Notes under the pieces: model-generated
Seen by the model: the letters and a program-made list of their open reading frames with translations, nothing else
The model's database searches: none
Told to the model about the DNA's origin: nothing
Program-made: the position numbers and the translations under genes
Shown here: piece after piece, positions 1 to 11,374 of the stretch
Numbering within the stretch: position 1 is the first letter of the stretch
Layout of the letters: every line of letters begins with the position of its first letter
DNA from: Leucocoprinus leucothites
Lineage: Eukaryota; Basidiomycota; Agaricomycetes; Agaricales; Agaricaceae
Direction: 5' to 3'
Length of the DNA stretch: 64,000 bases
Assembly (NCBI GenBank): GCA_013368445.1
Contig: JAACJO010000001.1
Location: 3,596,001 to 3,660,000, forward strand

Positions 1-2988
1 GGAGTTTACAACGCCTATGCACGATACGCTCAAGATGACAAGAAGAAGACAATCTTTGATTGGGTTGTGAAAGCTGTGGAAACCGAGCTGCCAAAGCAGA
101 TCAAGGAGATCAAGAAGGAGCTCGACGACTTTGACGAGAAGATGAAGACGCGGACATATTCACCTCCGACAGAAGGTCTCAAGAGCTGGAAAGAGTACTT
201 GGATGATTTCCACACTCAGTACACGACCACCTCCAATAAGACTGGGTTGGACAACCTCGTCCATCAGAGGAAGATGAAACAGGAGGAGCTCGCTCAACGC
301 GAGAAGACTCGTGAATTCTTCCAGCACGTCCATACATCTCTCGAGTCCCTCGGCGCGAAGACTTGGAAACAGCTCCATCCCCCCTCTGACGACGACAGTG
401 ACGGCCCAATGAGAGCTCACCTCGGAGGATACCGTTCTCCGAGTGAATCACCCAAAGATCAGCCGAAGCCGAGGTATATGCTCCTTTCGCGGTACTATAG
501 GAGGGATTGGGTGCCTCATGAGCAGTCCGAGCGCTATGATGAGTTGTTTGAGGCGGCTTATAAGGGTGATGATGCGAAGATTGAGAAACTCTGTGTACCG
601 GACTTGGAGGAGGACGCGGATGCGAATGCTATACCGGTGCAGATTTCTGCAGAAGCTATTATTCATGGAGGACTGGATGGTGGTCGAGAGCTGAGGACTG
701 GTGAGTGTTATGCATTTTCTCGTGGGTAGATGCTAATACCGTCATCGAAATGGGCAGGTTTGACACCATTACACGCTGCGATCGCCGGAAAGAGGTGGAA
801 CACTGCCAAGCTCATCATGGGTATTGCTGCAGCTCAGTATAAGATTGAAGATGACAACGATGAGGATGAGATGCAGGCCAAGTTGTTTGAGCTTGGTATG
901 TTTCTCTGATGTATAGCTGTGATGAAGTCGCTCATAACTTTGGACTTTCAGTTGACGAGGAAGACGATGACACGGATGATAATGACAGCGTTTATTCAGA
1001 TGTTACCATCGACGCTAAAAAGCGCCAGACCAAATTTGTCGATATCGCCAAGAAAATTTCGCTTCGCACCGAAGTACACCCCTCGAAACTGCTCATGACA
1101 ACGCCTAGTTGGGTTCTAAACGGAAATGTGTTGCACATGGTCTTGATACAGAAGACTATCAGGGAGAATAACTTTGAAGCCTTCGTCCACCTCTTCAATA
1201 TCCAAGAGTCACTGGACCCTAAGCAAGTCACCCAAACTGATGCACTCCTCAACACCATTCTCGAAGCTGACAACCCGAAATTCCTTGATGAGCTGATCCG
1301 TCGTGCCGGCGTCGGTCTCGATATTGACACCATCCATCAGATTCCTGGTGAAGAGCACCCCACCCCTCTCAACGATCAAAATCGGCTCTACCTCGGACTC
1401 AACATTCATGGAAAGAAGCGTGCTGATCTCGCTCGTAAAGGCGATCCAAACGCAAATCAGTCTGAACAACGGACTCCGCCGCTACTCTGGCAAGCTATTG
1501 CTGAGGGAGCCAAATCCGTCATCGAGTATCTTGCTTCTGAGAAGCCACTTTCTGCATACAAGCATTTTGCGGCGAATGGGGAAGGGAACAAAGCGGAGTG
1601 GCTGAGGCATTCGAAGAGTCTTGAGACGTCACTGAGCGATTGGTTGGGTTGGCATGTTAGTGAGATCGGAGAGAATCCGTTGTCTGTTGCGGTGTTCAGT
1701 AATCAGAAGGAGTTGTTGCCGTTGTTGTTCTCGAAGAATGCGAAGTTGATGGGGTCGGTTTTGCATGGAAAGTGAGTGTCATTCGTTGGATGTTCTTCGT
1801 CTCAGGGGAGCGTACGTGACTCATGCTGTTGGTTCAGGATCAAGTTTTCGGGCTTCAACCTGTTGCTTATTGCCGCGAACAAGGGCTGCGACAAGGAAGT
1901 CTTTGAATTCCTACTCAAGAAGGGTGTATCTCCTCTAGAGGTAGACTCCCTGGATCGGTATGACTTTACCTGGTTTCTGTTAAAGCAGGTTCCTAATCTC
2001 AGGAAATCAGTTGGAATATCTATCACTGGTTGTGCAGTCGCAATAAGCGAGATTTGGTCGAATATCTCCTTGAGTATCTCCCACGGGAGGCTAGCGAAGA
2101 GCTTCTAGCGGGGAGGACAAAGGAGAAGCTGAGCACGGTTCGTCTTTCAGGCCTTCATACGTCTCTGTTCTTGCTGCTTATGATGCCACGTAGCCCCTCC
2201 ACATTGCTGTCAAGGAGAGCAACCCTCGCCTTGTTGAGGTCATACTCGGGTTCACACAACATAATGTCCTTGCTTACGACGCCCGCGGCTTTACTCCTCT
2301 TCATTACGCCGTCAAGTCTGGCTTCGTCGGTATCACCGAAGCACTTCTCAAGGCTATTCCCGAAGATGGTCTGTACCTCGAAAACGGTGTTGGCAAGACG
2401 CCTTACGAAGATGCGGAGAAGCGTGCGATGCTACCCACGACCAGCAGCTTCCATCTGAGTAGACCCTCCATCCTCGGAGACGCCAGCATTCGCGTGCGCC
2501 AGGACATCGAAGCTATGGAGAAGGAGCTACAGTCTGTCATTGAGACCCTGAAGCTACTGCTGAACAATGGCACGATCGAAAAGGGCGCGACGCTACCGAA
2601 CTCTTTTGAGAAATTTGTCTCTGCTTCTGAAGGACGGTTGGCGAAACTCAAGTCTCAAACGGCCATCGCTAAAGAAGAGGAAGAGGCTGAGAAGGCGAAG
2701 AAGGAAAAAGAGAATGATGGAGAGGATAAAGCACTGGACCCGAAAGATAAACAGGACGCTATTCTTACTTTCAACGCAGTTTCCAGAGCCGTTGGGTCGA
2801 ATGCCGCGAAGAGGATCTTGATCCACCTGAAGGACGTGCAAAAATCGGTGGCGGTTGATCTAGACCGGGTCAATGGGCCTGAAGAGCACCACAACGAGGG
2901 TGATGGGCTTGAGGAGGGGGGTGATAAGGACAATGAGCACAAGGGGATGATATTCTATAGTCACGATACAGCGTACGACCATTGGTAA
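1..2988 (+). CDS. ankyrin-repeat protein, 5'-truncated by window edge
   Basis: The frame is open from base 1, so the true start lies upstream. The first visible segment is a charged, probably coiled-coil region rich in Lys and Glu. Exons I can place are up to 700, 758-895, 952-1771, 1838-1957, from 2011, and a last long exon from about 2194 to the TAA at 2986-2988. Ankyrin repeats show as GLTPLHAAIAGKRW across the 700/758 junction, a degenerate FNLLLIAANKGCDKEV repeat near 1850, TPLHIAVKES near 2195 and GFTPLHYAVKSGFVGITEAL near 2290. An acidic DEEDDDTDDND stretch opens the third exon and a Lys/Glu-rich segment lies near 2650-2740. It is likely an intracellular scaffold or regulatory protein; the partner is unknown. 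Confidence 0.75.
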
Positions 2989-3137
2989 AATTGACTTGTC
3001 AACAAGCTATTGTACATTAGTTTGTGTAAAATCTATTGTTGTTCTCCCGTATATGAAGGCCAGGGACTTGATCTCCACGTATGAGCGATGTGCTAGCGGT
3101 CACAGAGTCGATGCTACAAGAAACCCTGGTTCCGTAG

Positions 3138-3779
3138 TTATCCCATCACCACGTCCATCTCGGATACATCACCGTCCGCTTTACTCGAAAAAATATCTGC
3201 TCCTGACGCCAGGGAATCAATAAGCAGCGCCAACCTGCCAGTCCCAAGGTTTGGCTCCTGACAAGCTTTCAACAAATTGGACCCTGGACTTATAACTGGT
3301 ACCCGCACCTTTCTTAGCTCCTCGAGGTCGTTCTGGAAACCATCGGCAACAGAGGACATCCAGAATTTACGGAATTTTTCTTTCAGCTCCATCTCTTTTT
3401 CTTCTGCGCTAGCATCCCCTCGAGGTGGAAGGAAAGAGGGTATTTCCGCGGGTGGGGGAGATGGCGACGGTGATCTGCGCAATTTGCTAGATTTTTTAGG
3501 AGTGGGTGTAGTTGTGGGTAATTTGTCTTTTGAAGGTGCGACTGCGCTTGTACTCGTGCTTGAGCTCGAGTCTGAGGAGTCTGAATCCGACTCTGATTCT
3601 GAAGATTCCTCTACAGGTTTCGAGACTTTTGGGACCGTCTTGACGATTTTTGGCAATGATTCATCTTCAGAGGAGGATGATTCTGAGCTCGAAGATGAAC
3701 TTGACAATGAGGCAGCGCGTCTTTTACGCTTCCTTGTCCGTTTTTTCGGTGCAGGATTCGCAGACTTGGCTGGCGGCAT
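3138..3779 (-). CDS. RSA3: ribosome assembly protein 3 (Rsa3-like)
   Basis: This is a single-exon, 213-residue protein. The N-terminal half is basic (KKRTRKRKRRAASL) and then Ser/Asp/Glu-rich low complexity, typical of a nucleolar protein with a nuclear localisation signal. The C-terminal part (about residues 128-195) reads KFRKFWMSSVADGFQNDLEE followed by a segment ending in LALLIDSLASGADIFSS. This matches the Rsa3 family pattern, a helix with [KR]F..F[YW]M...F..DLE.LR followed by L..LI..L..GA.IFS. In yeast Rsa3 acts in 60S subunit assembly with the Npa1/Dbp6 complex, and an Npa1/Urb1 gene also lies in this window at 46.4-53.2 kb. It ends 150 bp from the ankyrin gene's stop, tail to tail, and is divergent from ADE2 across a 136 bp gap. 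Confidence 0.75.
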   Translation of the reverse strand: MPPAKSANPAPKKRTRKRKRRAASLSSSSSSSESSSSEDESLPKIVKTVPKVSKPVEESSESESDSDSSDSSSSTSTSAVAPSKDKLPTTTPTPKKSSKLRRSPSPSPPPAEIPSFLPPRGDASAEEKEMELKEKFRKFWMSSVADGFQNDLEELRKVRVPVISPGSNLLKACQEPNLGTGRLALLIDSLASGADIFSSKADGDVSEMDVVMG

Positions 3780-3915
3780 GAAGTATTGAAAGTAGGTTTT
3801 TCAGATTTCCAGGCACCAGTTGGATTACCCCTAACCCGGATTTAGGGTCATACTACCCACGAGATTTTTGACTTTTGTGATCAGGCTTAACTGATCTTCA
3901 ATTTCAACCGCTACT

Positions 3916-5882
3916 ATGTCCAGCAAAACTGTTGGAGTGCTTGGTACGCGTAAGTCATTCGTTTTCAGAGATCATCGCTCCCTAACACTTAGAATGACAG
4001 ATTTTTCTTGCCATTGTACAAGGACCTGGAACGATGATCTTGAATAGGAGGAGGCCAGCTGGGCCGAATGCTCGGCGCATCGGCTTCACTGCTCAACGTC
4101 AATGTAGTCGTCCTTGATTCAGGAGAACATGGCCCTGCAAAACAAATTCTAGCACCCCCTACGCCTCAACTCTCTCATATCGACGGATCGTTCGCTAATC
4201 CGGCCAAAATCCGTGAACTAGCTGCCAAGGTCGACATTTTGACTGTCGAGATCGAGCACGTCGACGCGGACGCTCTTCAGGAGATTCAGAAATCTACTAG
4301 TGTCGAAATCCACCCCAATCCATCCACGATCAAAATTATCCAAGATAAATTCAATCAAAAGGAACACCTGTCAACCCATGGATCCCCGGTTTCTCAGTAC
4401 ATTGGCGTCGCGAGCACCCCTGAGGCCGTTCGTGCCGCAGGTGATAAGCTTGGGTATCCTCTCATGCTCAAGAGCCGAACACTAGCTTATGATGGACGGG
4501 GAAACTTTGTTGTCCGTCAGGAATCGCAGGTCGAAGAGGCAATCGCTGCATTAGGAGGGAGACCTTTGTACACGGAGAAATGGGTGCCCTTTACGAAGGA
4601 GATTGCAGTCATGGTTGTTCGTACGACAAAGGGAGAGGTGGTGTCATATCCAGTCGTCGAGACAGTCCATAAGGATAACATCTGCCATCTGGTCTTCGCG
4701 CCTTTGAGGAGTAGAGACGCGAGCTTGGAAGATCGGGCGAGAAAGGTGGCAGAGGAAGCCATCAGATCTTTTCCTGGAGCTGGTATTTTTGGCGTAGAGA
4801 TGTTCCTCATGGAGAGCGGTACGTATATACCATGTATTCAGCTAATTCGTGCCTTGATATTTTTGACTTCAGGAAATATCTATATTAACGAGATTGCCCC
4901 TCGTCCTCACAACTCTGGTCACTACACAATAGAGGCATGCGAGACATCTCAATACGAGAACCACCTGCGTGCTATCCTCTCACTTCCCTTGGGTTCTACA
5001 GCACTCAAAGTCCCCTCAACGGTCATGCTCAATCTCATTGGACATTCATCGTCCATGAAGGAGATCAATGACACAGTACAAGTAGCACTCACTGTTCCCG
5101 GTGCTACCGTACACCTGTACGGTAAAAGCGAATGTCGCAAAGGTCGTAAAATGGGACATATTACACTAGTTGCCGACTCCGATGCCGAACTTCGCTCTCG
5201 TCTCCGGCCCCTCCTCCAGTCTCTACCATCGACCACTCCAGAAGAACTCGAGGCATATGCTCCCGCATCCCAAACTCCCGGGTCAGGCTTCTCCAGTCGT
5301 AACCCGCTTGTCGGGATAATCATGGGGTCAGATTCGGATTTACCTGTGATGTTACCTGCTGCTCGGATCCTTGATCAATTCAATGTCCCATATGAGCTTA
5401 CTATCGTCTCTGCTCATAGAACCCCTGATCGTCTCGTTGAGTATGCACGATCAGCGTCTACGAGGGGTCTGAAGACCGTCATTGCTGGCGCTGGTGGAGC
5501 TGCACATTTGCCGGGTATGGTTGCTGCGATGACACCGTTACCGGTTATTGGTGTTCCTGTGAAGGGTAGTACTCTGGATGGAGTAGATTCGTTGCATAGT
5601 ATCGTTCAGATGCCAGTACGTGGCCAGTCACCATTTCTCCCAAGAGCTCGGTGACTGATGTGGGGTGCACCTATGCTTTAGAGGGGAATACCTGTTGCGA
5701 CTGTTGCTATTAACAATGGTGTTAACGCGGGTCTCTTGGCAGTTAGGATACTTTCTGCGGGAATACCGTCGTTGATTGGTGCTATGGCCGATTATATGAA
5801 GAATATGGAGAAGGAAGTACTTGGGAAGGTCGAGAAATTGGAGGAAGTTGGATGGGAGCAGTATCAGGTGAAGCGAGGCTAA
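3916..5882 (+). CDS. ADE2: phosphoribosylaminoimidazole carboxylase (ADE2, PurK-PurE fusion)
   Basis: Exons are 3916-3943, 4048-4818, 4873-5615 and 5682-5882; all junctions keep frame (the first splice restores [12 protein letters not shown]). The N-terminal part is the ATP-grasp PurK domain: nucleotide-binding GGGQLGRML, then [18 protein letters not shown], and the [18 protein letters not shown] signature. From about residue 400 the C-terminal PurE domain follows: [21 protein letters not shown], and [15 protein letters not shown], which carry the catalytic Ser/His residues. The enzyme converts AIR to CAIR in de novo purine synthesis in the cytosol. The two-domain order is the usual fungal one and the length, about 580 residues, is normal. 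The 54 bp intron at 4819-4872 is in frame, so it is easily missed. Nothing looks broken. Confidence 0.96.
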
Positions 5883-8042
5883 GCGAAACAATAACTTATC
5901 CTATATTTCATTGTTTTAGATAGTGCTGCCTGAATGAAAGGAATAATCAGTCTTGCTAGTTCGCAAGGCATCCTCGAATTGAGCGCCGCTCATGGCACAT
6001 GGTTATGCAACTTCTAGCGGTTCCCGCAACTGTCTTCACATATCAGAAGGTCTTCGAGAAAGTCTCCCGTCGTCCTTCTGTCCCTTTACGGGGCAATTGG
6101 AGCAGGTGACGGGTAAATGTACTCAGCGAAATGGCGCTGCGGTCGAAGGTCGCAGAATCTTGCGCAAGAGCACGGTACACGACGAAGACACAGGGCCTAG
6201 GCGGGTTGCACTCGCACCGCTGGATGGGCAAGCAGGATACGACGGCCCGGGTGGAGCCATGATGGAAAATGCGAGAACACTTTACAAACACGCCTCGACG
6301 TTCACCAAAGCGAAATGTGTTGTTCATGCTTCTTCAACTTGTGATGACGGAAAAATCCTGGGATCAATGATTTCAATTGATTGTTGGTGTCATTGAATTG
6401 TATCAGCTACAGTATAAGCTAGCCGGAGCCGGGAGCACTGCAAGGCGTCGCCGGGGCCCGTTCACAGTTGTGAAAATCTGGGGTTAATCTGGGGTAATGA
6501 TGACATTGGCAGCTCGATCTTCTCGCGTTGGTCCCCAGGCCCGGGGCGGTTTCACTGGACGGGTATACATTGCGGCAGTGTAGTTTCTCGGAGAAAGTGT
6601 TGAGCTCCAAACAAGTGAGAAATTTACCTTAGCTGGGACTTGGTCGCTTTGATTTATGCTAGCGTGCCACCATTTCGAGGCGAAGTCGCCTTTTAGCTTG
6701 TTCGTCACACAAGGACTAGGCACACATGATTCTACTATTACCTCCGACAGCGTGTCGCTAATCTTCTCTGTAAGCTATCATTACTGTACCGGCGGAGTAC
6801 ACATCTCTGAAAAAAAACCTGAGCGAATCATTTCGTTTGTTTTCTTAATTCCTGTGTGAGCCAGCGGTCAACTAAGCGTCGTTTGATCAATGCCAAGCCT
6901 CCGGCGTTGTTGCCTATTGTGCTAAAATCTTACGTAATGTTAGAAAGGGATAAACAACATGCGCAAACAGCGTACTTGTGATGGACGTTCAGATGACCAT
7001 GGTAACGAGTTCTTTCAACACCACGACTGGACTGGATCATCCTCGGTTTCACCGATGCAGAACGCTAACAAGAAAGCTCAAAGCTATACTCGGAATGTTC
7101 TCATAATCTCTCAAACAGAACTTCTACGACGGCGGCTCATCTTTTCAGAGTCCTGTCATTGAGGATTTCCTCCTTCTGCCGAGGAACAACTTCCCCACTG
7201 CCTTGGGCACTCGAGCGGCTATCCGGGAGGATGAGGAACCAGCGGCCCGCTCAATACCCTGCTAGAGTCATCTCCAGCTGATTTTCGCTCGTGTTTCGAC
7301 GTGACGGCGAATACCAGATGCTCGGACTGTGATTGTTGAACTGTGGCTTGAACCGTTCAGCCTGGCATGTTACGGATCAGCCACACGACGAAGTCCAAGT
7401 GGCGCAATATCATTCGCCTTAAACGGAGACAGACCGCTCTATTCTTACGGCCTTTTCGATTTTTGAATCTCAACTCGTGCGCTGAGTGCTAGAAATGACC
7501 TCGCAAGGCACTGATGAGTGTTAATTCCAGTGGAAGGAAACAGAATGCTTTTCCCACCACCCCTTGGAGCTCGTAGAAGAAGCGACTTCTCGCAGAAGTC
7601 TAATTTCTCCGCAATTCCCGACCGGCAGACAAGAAGCGTTCCACATGACAGAATTGTACTGGGATGGCGTGTCGCCACTTGAATAGCGGTTATTTTCACT
7701 GATGATTGTCTTTGGCGGCCCTGCTCCTCCATGTGTGCAAGATCTCTCGTTGATGGCGCGCGTTGCAGCTTTGGAAAGGACCGTACAGGACCGGGCGGTC
7801 CGTGTAGATATTTCGAGGGGATGTTGACCTCATCTCCGGCTGCTAATCCACTGAGAAGACATCACTAAGAAGAGTTGCGCTTGATTGAGGTGACCGAGGG
7901 TTTCCCGGATGCGGTATTCACTTCATGTCTTTATATTGTGGGGGTGATACGTGGAGGGCTATAAAAGAGGGTTACATTTGACGACGTAGAACCAGAACTC
8001 GCCTTCTACTCTCGAGCTCAATCCAGCCTTGCCTCCAAGATC
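5883..8042. other. 2.1 kb intergenic region, no supported gene
   Basis: The open frames here are short, lack recognisable motifs and overlap on both strands. No convincing splice chain links them. The last 100 bp hold the pectate lyase promoter. I see no repeat or RNA gene. Confidence 0.5.
7960..7966 (+). promoter_or_regulatory. TATA box of pectate lyase gene
   Basis: TATAAAA sits 77-83 bp upstream of the ATG at 8043 in the context GGGCTATAAAAGAGGG. It has the right spacing for a core promoter with a short leader. A sharp TATA box fits a strongly regulated secreted-enzyme gene. Confidence 0.6.
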
Positions 8043-9305
8043 ATGAAGTTCTTCGCCTCAATTGTGGCATTTGCCGCCATCCAGCTTGCATCGGTAAATT
8101 CATCCACCTGCAGCCCTCGAACTCTAGCTAATCGCTCCTCCACTACTTGAATAGGCTGGTATTATTGAAAAGCGTGCCTCGGTCAATGATGTTGCCACCG
8201 TAGGCTACGCAACCCTCAACGGAGGGTAAGCCTTCAACCAAAGACATTTTGACTTCATTACTCATTATATTTCTAGAACCACTGGTGGCTCAGGTGGAAC
8301 CCAAACGACCGTAACCACCCTCGCTGCTCTTACTTCTGCTGTCACGGGCGATGCTAAGAAGATTGTCATCATCAGCGGTAGGATACCTGCCCTCTACGTA
8401 CAAACAGCTTCGCTTAAGTCTTCCAGGTACCATCACGGGTAACACCGTCGTGAGAGTCGGCTCCAACACTTCAATCCTCGGAAGGCCAGGCTCCTGTATG
8501 CATATTACCCTTATTTCTACAACCAGACATAACTAATCCGACCTCTCAGCCCTCAACGGTGTTGGTCTTCGTGTCCTCGAGGAGAGCAACGTTATCATCC
8601 GTAATGTCAAGATTTCCAAGGTTCTTGCGGAAGCTGGTGATGCTCTCGGCATTCAATCCGCTCATCAAGTTTGGATCGACCATGCCGACCTCTCAAGTGA
8701 CAGGGATCACGACAAGGACTTGTAAGTCTTATACTGAATCCAACCATTAACGAATACTGATTTGGCACCTTAGCTACGATGGTCTCCTCGACATCACTCA
8801 TGGCTGCACTGGTGTCACTGTCACCAACAGCAAGCTCTACACTCACTGGAAAGGTTCCTTGGTCGGCCACTCTGACAGCAACGGATCTGAGGATACCCCC
8901 ATCACGGTCACCTACGCCAACAACTGGTGGTTCAACCTCAACTCTCGTACTCCGTCCTTCCGCTTCGGTCACGGCCACATCTTTAACAACGTCTTCGACG
9001 ACAACAACGACGGCATCAACACCCGTGATGGTGCTCAGCTCCTTGTTGAGAACAATGTCTGGACTGGTATGTTAGGATTCAATAAATTTGGATAACAGTA
9101 CTCAAATGATTCCGTAGGCACTGACAAGCCCATCTATCAGACTGACGGAGGCTTTGCTGTTGCCCGCGGCAATGACTTCGGCGGCGCTGCAAACAGTGCT
9201 CCTGTTGGCACCTTCACTAATGCACCCTATTCCTACAGTCTCCTTGCGGTCGGCAGCGTTCGCTCTTCCGTGACTTCCTCCGCTGGCCAGACCTTGACCT
9301 TCTAG
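8043..9305 (+). CDS. secreted pectate lyase, polysaccharide lyase family 1
   Basis: Seven exons: 8043-8093, 8155-8225, 8277-8377, 8427-8495, 8550-8721, 8774-9066 and 9118-9305. All junctions are in frame. Residues 1-18 form a signal peptide (MKFFASIVAFAAIQLASAG) followed by IIEKR, a probable Kex2-type site. PL1 hallmarks are VWIDHADL, the Asp-rich SSDRDHDKDFYDGLLDI (calcium site), the THWKGSLVGHSDSN strand, and NSRTPSFRFGHGHIFNN with the R..P..R catalytic-arginine motif. The enzyme cleaves polygalacturonate by beta-elimination outside the cell. The length, about 315 residues, is normal for fungal PL1. It suggests a plant-tissue or litter-degrading lifestyle. Confidence 0.93.
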
Positions 9306-9690
9306 ATATTCCCCAATCACTTGAATTGATTCGGTACTTTTCGTGTCAGTAGTTCCCGACTCAAGCCTGAGAAAAAAATACATACCTCATTTCTTAAAAC
9401 CTTGTTTTGCTCGGAACCCGAATTGGATTAAGTTGATTTTGGTCGCAACGGAAACAATAAGGGTTTCTATAGGCGTGGGAGTTAAGTAGGGGCATGTGTT
9501 TCTTTCTTCTGGAAGACTTAGTTCACGAATCGGCCAGTCCCATTACTGTATTGAGTAAGGTGATGGAGTCGCTCCAGACCACTCCCTCGCATAGGCGCCT
9601 GAACACCTTGCATTCCAACCCTAACGCCACATTCGACCTCTGCTTTGAATTGGGGGCAAGACTCGCATGGAATTTCATAAACGGACGAAC

Positions 9691-11068
9691 ATGAAGCTAC
9701 TGGAAGAGTCATTTACACTGCCACCGGACATGTCGGCTCTAGGTGGGAACGGGCGGGAACAGGATACCCTCTATATATCACGGCGAAAAGGTATCATGTG
9801 CAGGAGGTGCAGGTCTTCGAACGAGATTCGGATGCTATCACGGTCCTTGCTTTCCATTCGACGAGTTTTCACAAGGAAACATGGGAACCGACGTTAGAGG
9901 CGCTCTTTGAAGCTTTGATTACGAATGGGTTGGGTAAGGTCAAGATCCGTGAGGTTTGGGCTGTTGATTGTCCGAATCATGGTCATGCGGGGATACTGAA
10001 CAGGGAGGTGCTGAAGAGGAAGGAGTTTGCAACCGACTGTGGGTCTTCTCTGATTTGCCCCTATGGAGATGATCATACTTCTGATTGGCATCGGATAGTT
10101 AGCTGTGAGCGCTATGCGATGGCGATTCATCGCTTCTTACTGGGCGCGCCGAAGTGCTTCGGTGTGGATTTTAGCAAGAGGAGATTAGTCGGATTGGGAC
10201 ATTCACTGGGTGCGAATGCACTGTGAGTTTCCCTACATCATCGGGAAATCCATCTGTTGACATCATGTTCCCAGATTGCTGTTACAAGGACTGCAGCCTG
10301 TTTTTCCATTTATATCGTTCATTATCGTTGAGCCCATGGTCAGTCCAGGGGATGGACATGATTTGGATAAGTTAAGGGCTAGACTCGTGGAGAGTGCAAA
10401 ACGAAGAGCTTTTGAATGGCCCGACCGTGAGACGGCGTTCTTGTCCTTAAAGGAAGACAGGCGTACAAAACGATGGGACGAATCAGTATTGAGGACTTTT
10501 GCGGTTCGTTTCTATGTTGGTTGGTGCCACTCCTTGTAGGGGGATAACGAATTTGGGATAGAAACATGCAATGGCGGAGTCTCCTTCTGGTGCAGTCACC
10601 CTTGCATGTACCCCTCAACAGGAGCAAGTGCGTATAGTTGATCATTGCCAAAGTCCCTTTTGTAGTTGCTTACCGCTTTTCAGGCAATGTACCTCGACGT
10701 TCCAGGTGCTACACGACCTGTAGAGGAGTTAACACGGTTATGCTCCCTTCTCCCCGTCCACCTTGTCATTGGATTGAAAAATGATTTCATGTATGGTGCT
10801 CCGCTCTCCTCTCCATTCAAGATGCTTATCTATGTACCAATCAGTCCTAGGGTTGTTCATGAAAGGTTACTCGATCCGGCCTCGGGTCGTATATATGCTT
10901 CCGTGAAAGAAGTTCCGGATATCGGTCATCTGGTGAAGTCTTCTGTAAATCCCCCCGCCTCCGAGCTCACTGACAATGTACCAGATACCCCAGGAAATCC
11001 CCAAAAAGCTGGGAGGTCTTGTCCATGAGTTGCTGGCGCTGATCATGGAACGGCAGGCGAAGCTCTAG
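9691..11068 (+). CDS. alpha/beta hydrolase (AB_hydrolase_1-like), start unresolved
   Basis: Downstream exons are clear: ..10222, 10275-10503, 10562-10627, 10684-10790, 10845-10932 and 10985-11068. They give a typical fungal hydrolase: TGYPLYITAKRYHV, HSTSFHKETWEPTLEAL, the Asp in VWAVDCPNHGHAG, nucleophile-elbow GLGHSLGANAL with Ser, FIIVEPM, then a late Asp (LKNDFIP) and His (VPDIGHL), completing a Ser-Asp-His triad. The 5' end is a problem. The ATG at 9691 opens a plausible leader (MKLLEESFTLPPDMSALGG), but it is in a different frame from TGYPLYITAKRY at about 9759, and the gap is too short for an intron. Either the start lies in an unseen upstream exon or a base is missing. The substrate is unknown. 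Confidence 0.72.
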
Positions 11069-11374
11069 GCGTCGGTAATACCATACATATACTTACCGCT
11101 CCCCCTGCAATGCCGTACTATGCGACCGGATAATCTATGCGATGATTGACCTGTGGAATATACGTACAGTATTACGCAGTTGCACTAGCTGGATGTGTAC
11201 CCGAGTATATTTGTATGACGTTATGTTTGTCTTTGATGATTGATGATGTGTTTTGCTTGCTCGCATCATTTCTAGAATTAGCAGGACCAATTTCCTGGCT
11301 CTTCATCTTGCTCCGTGCATCCTTGATTGCCACCTGCAGTACACGCCTTCCCCTCTACCACCACCCAACCCACA

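Noticed and set aside
5992..6396. 134-codon open frame on the plus strand with overlapping frames on minus
   Set aside because: No motif, no splice partners, and comparable frames on both strands; reads as chance.
8607..8978. 123-codon minus-strand frame across the pectate lyase
   Set aside because: Shadow of the strongly supported pectate lyase exons on the plus strand.
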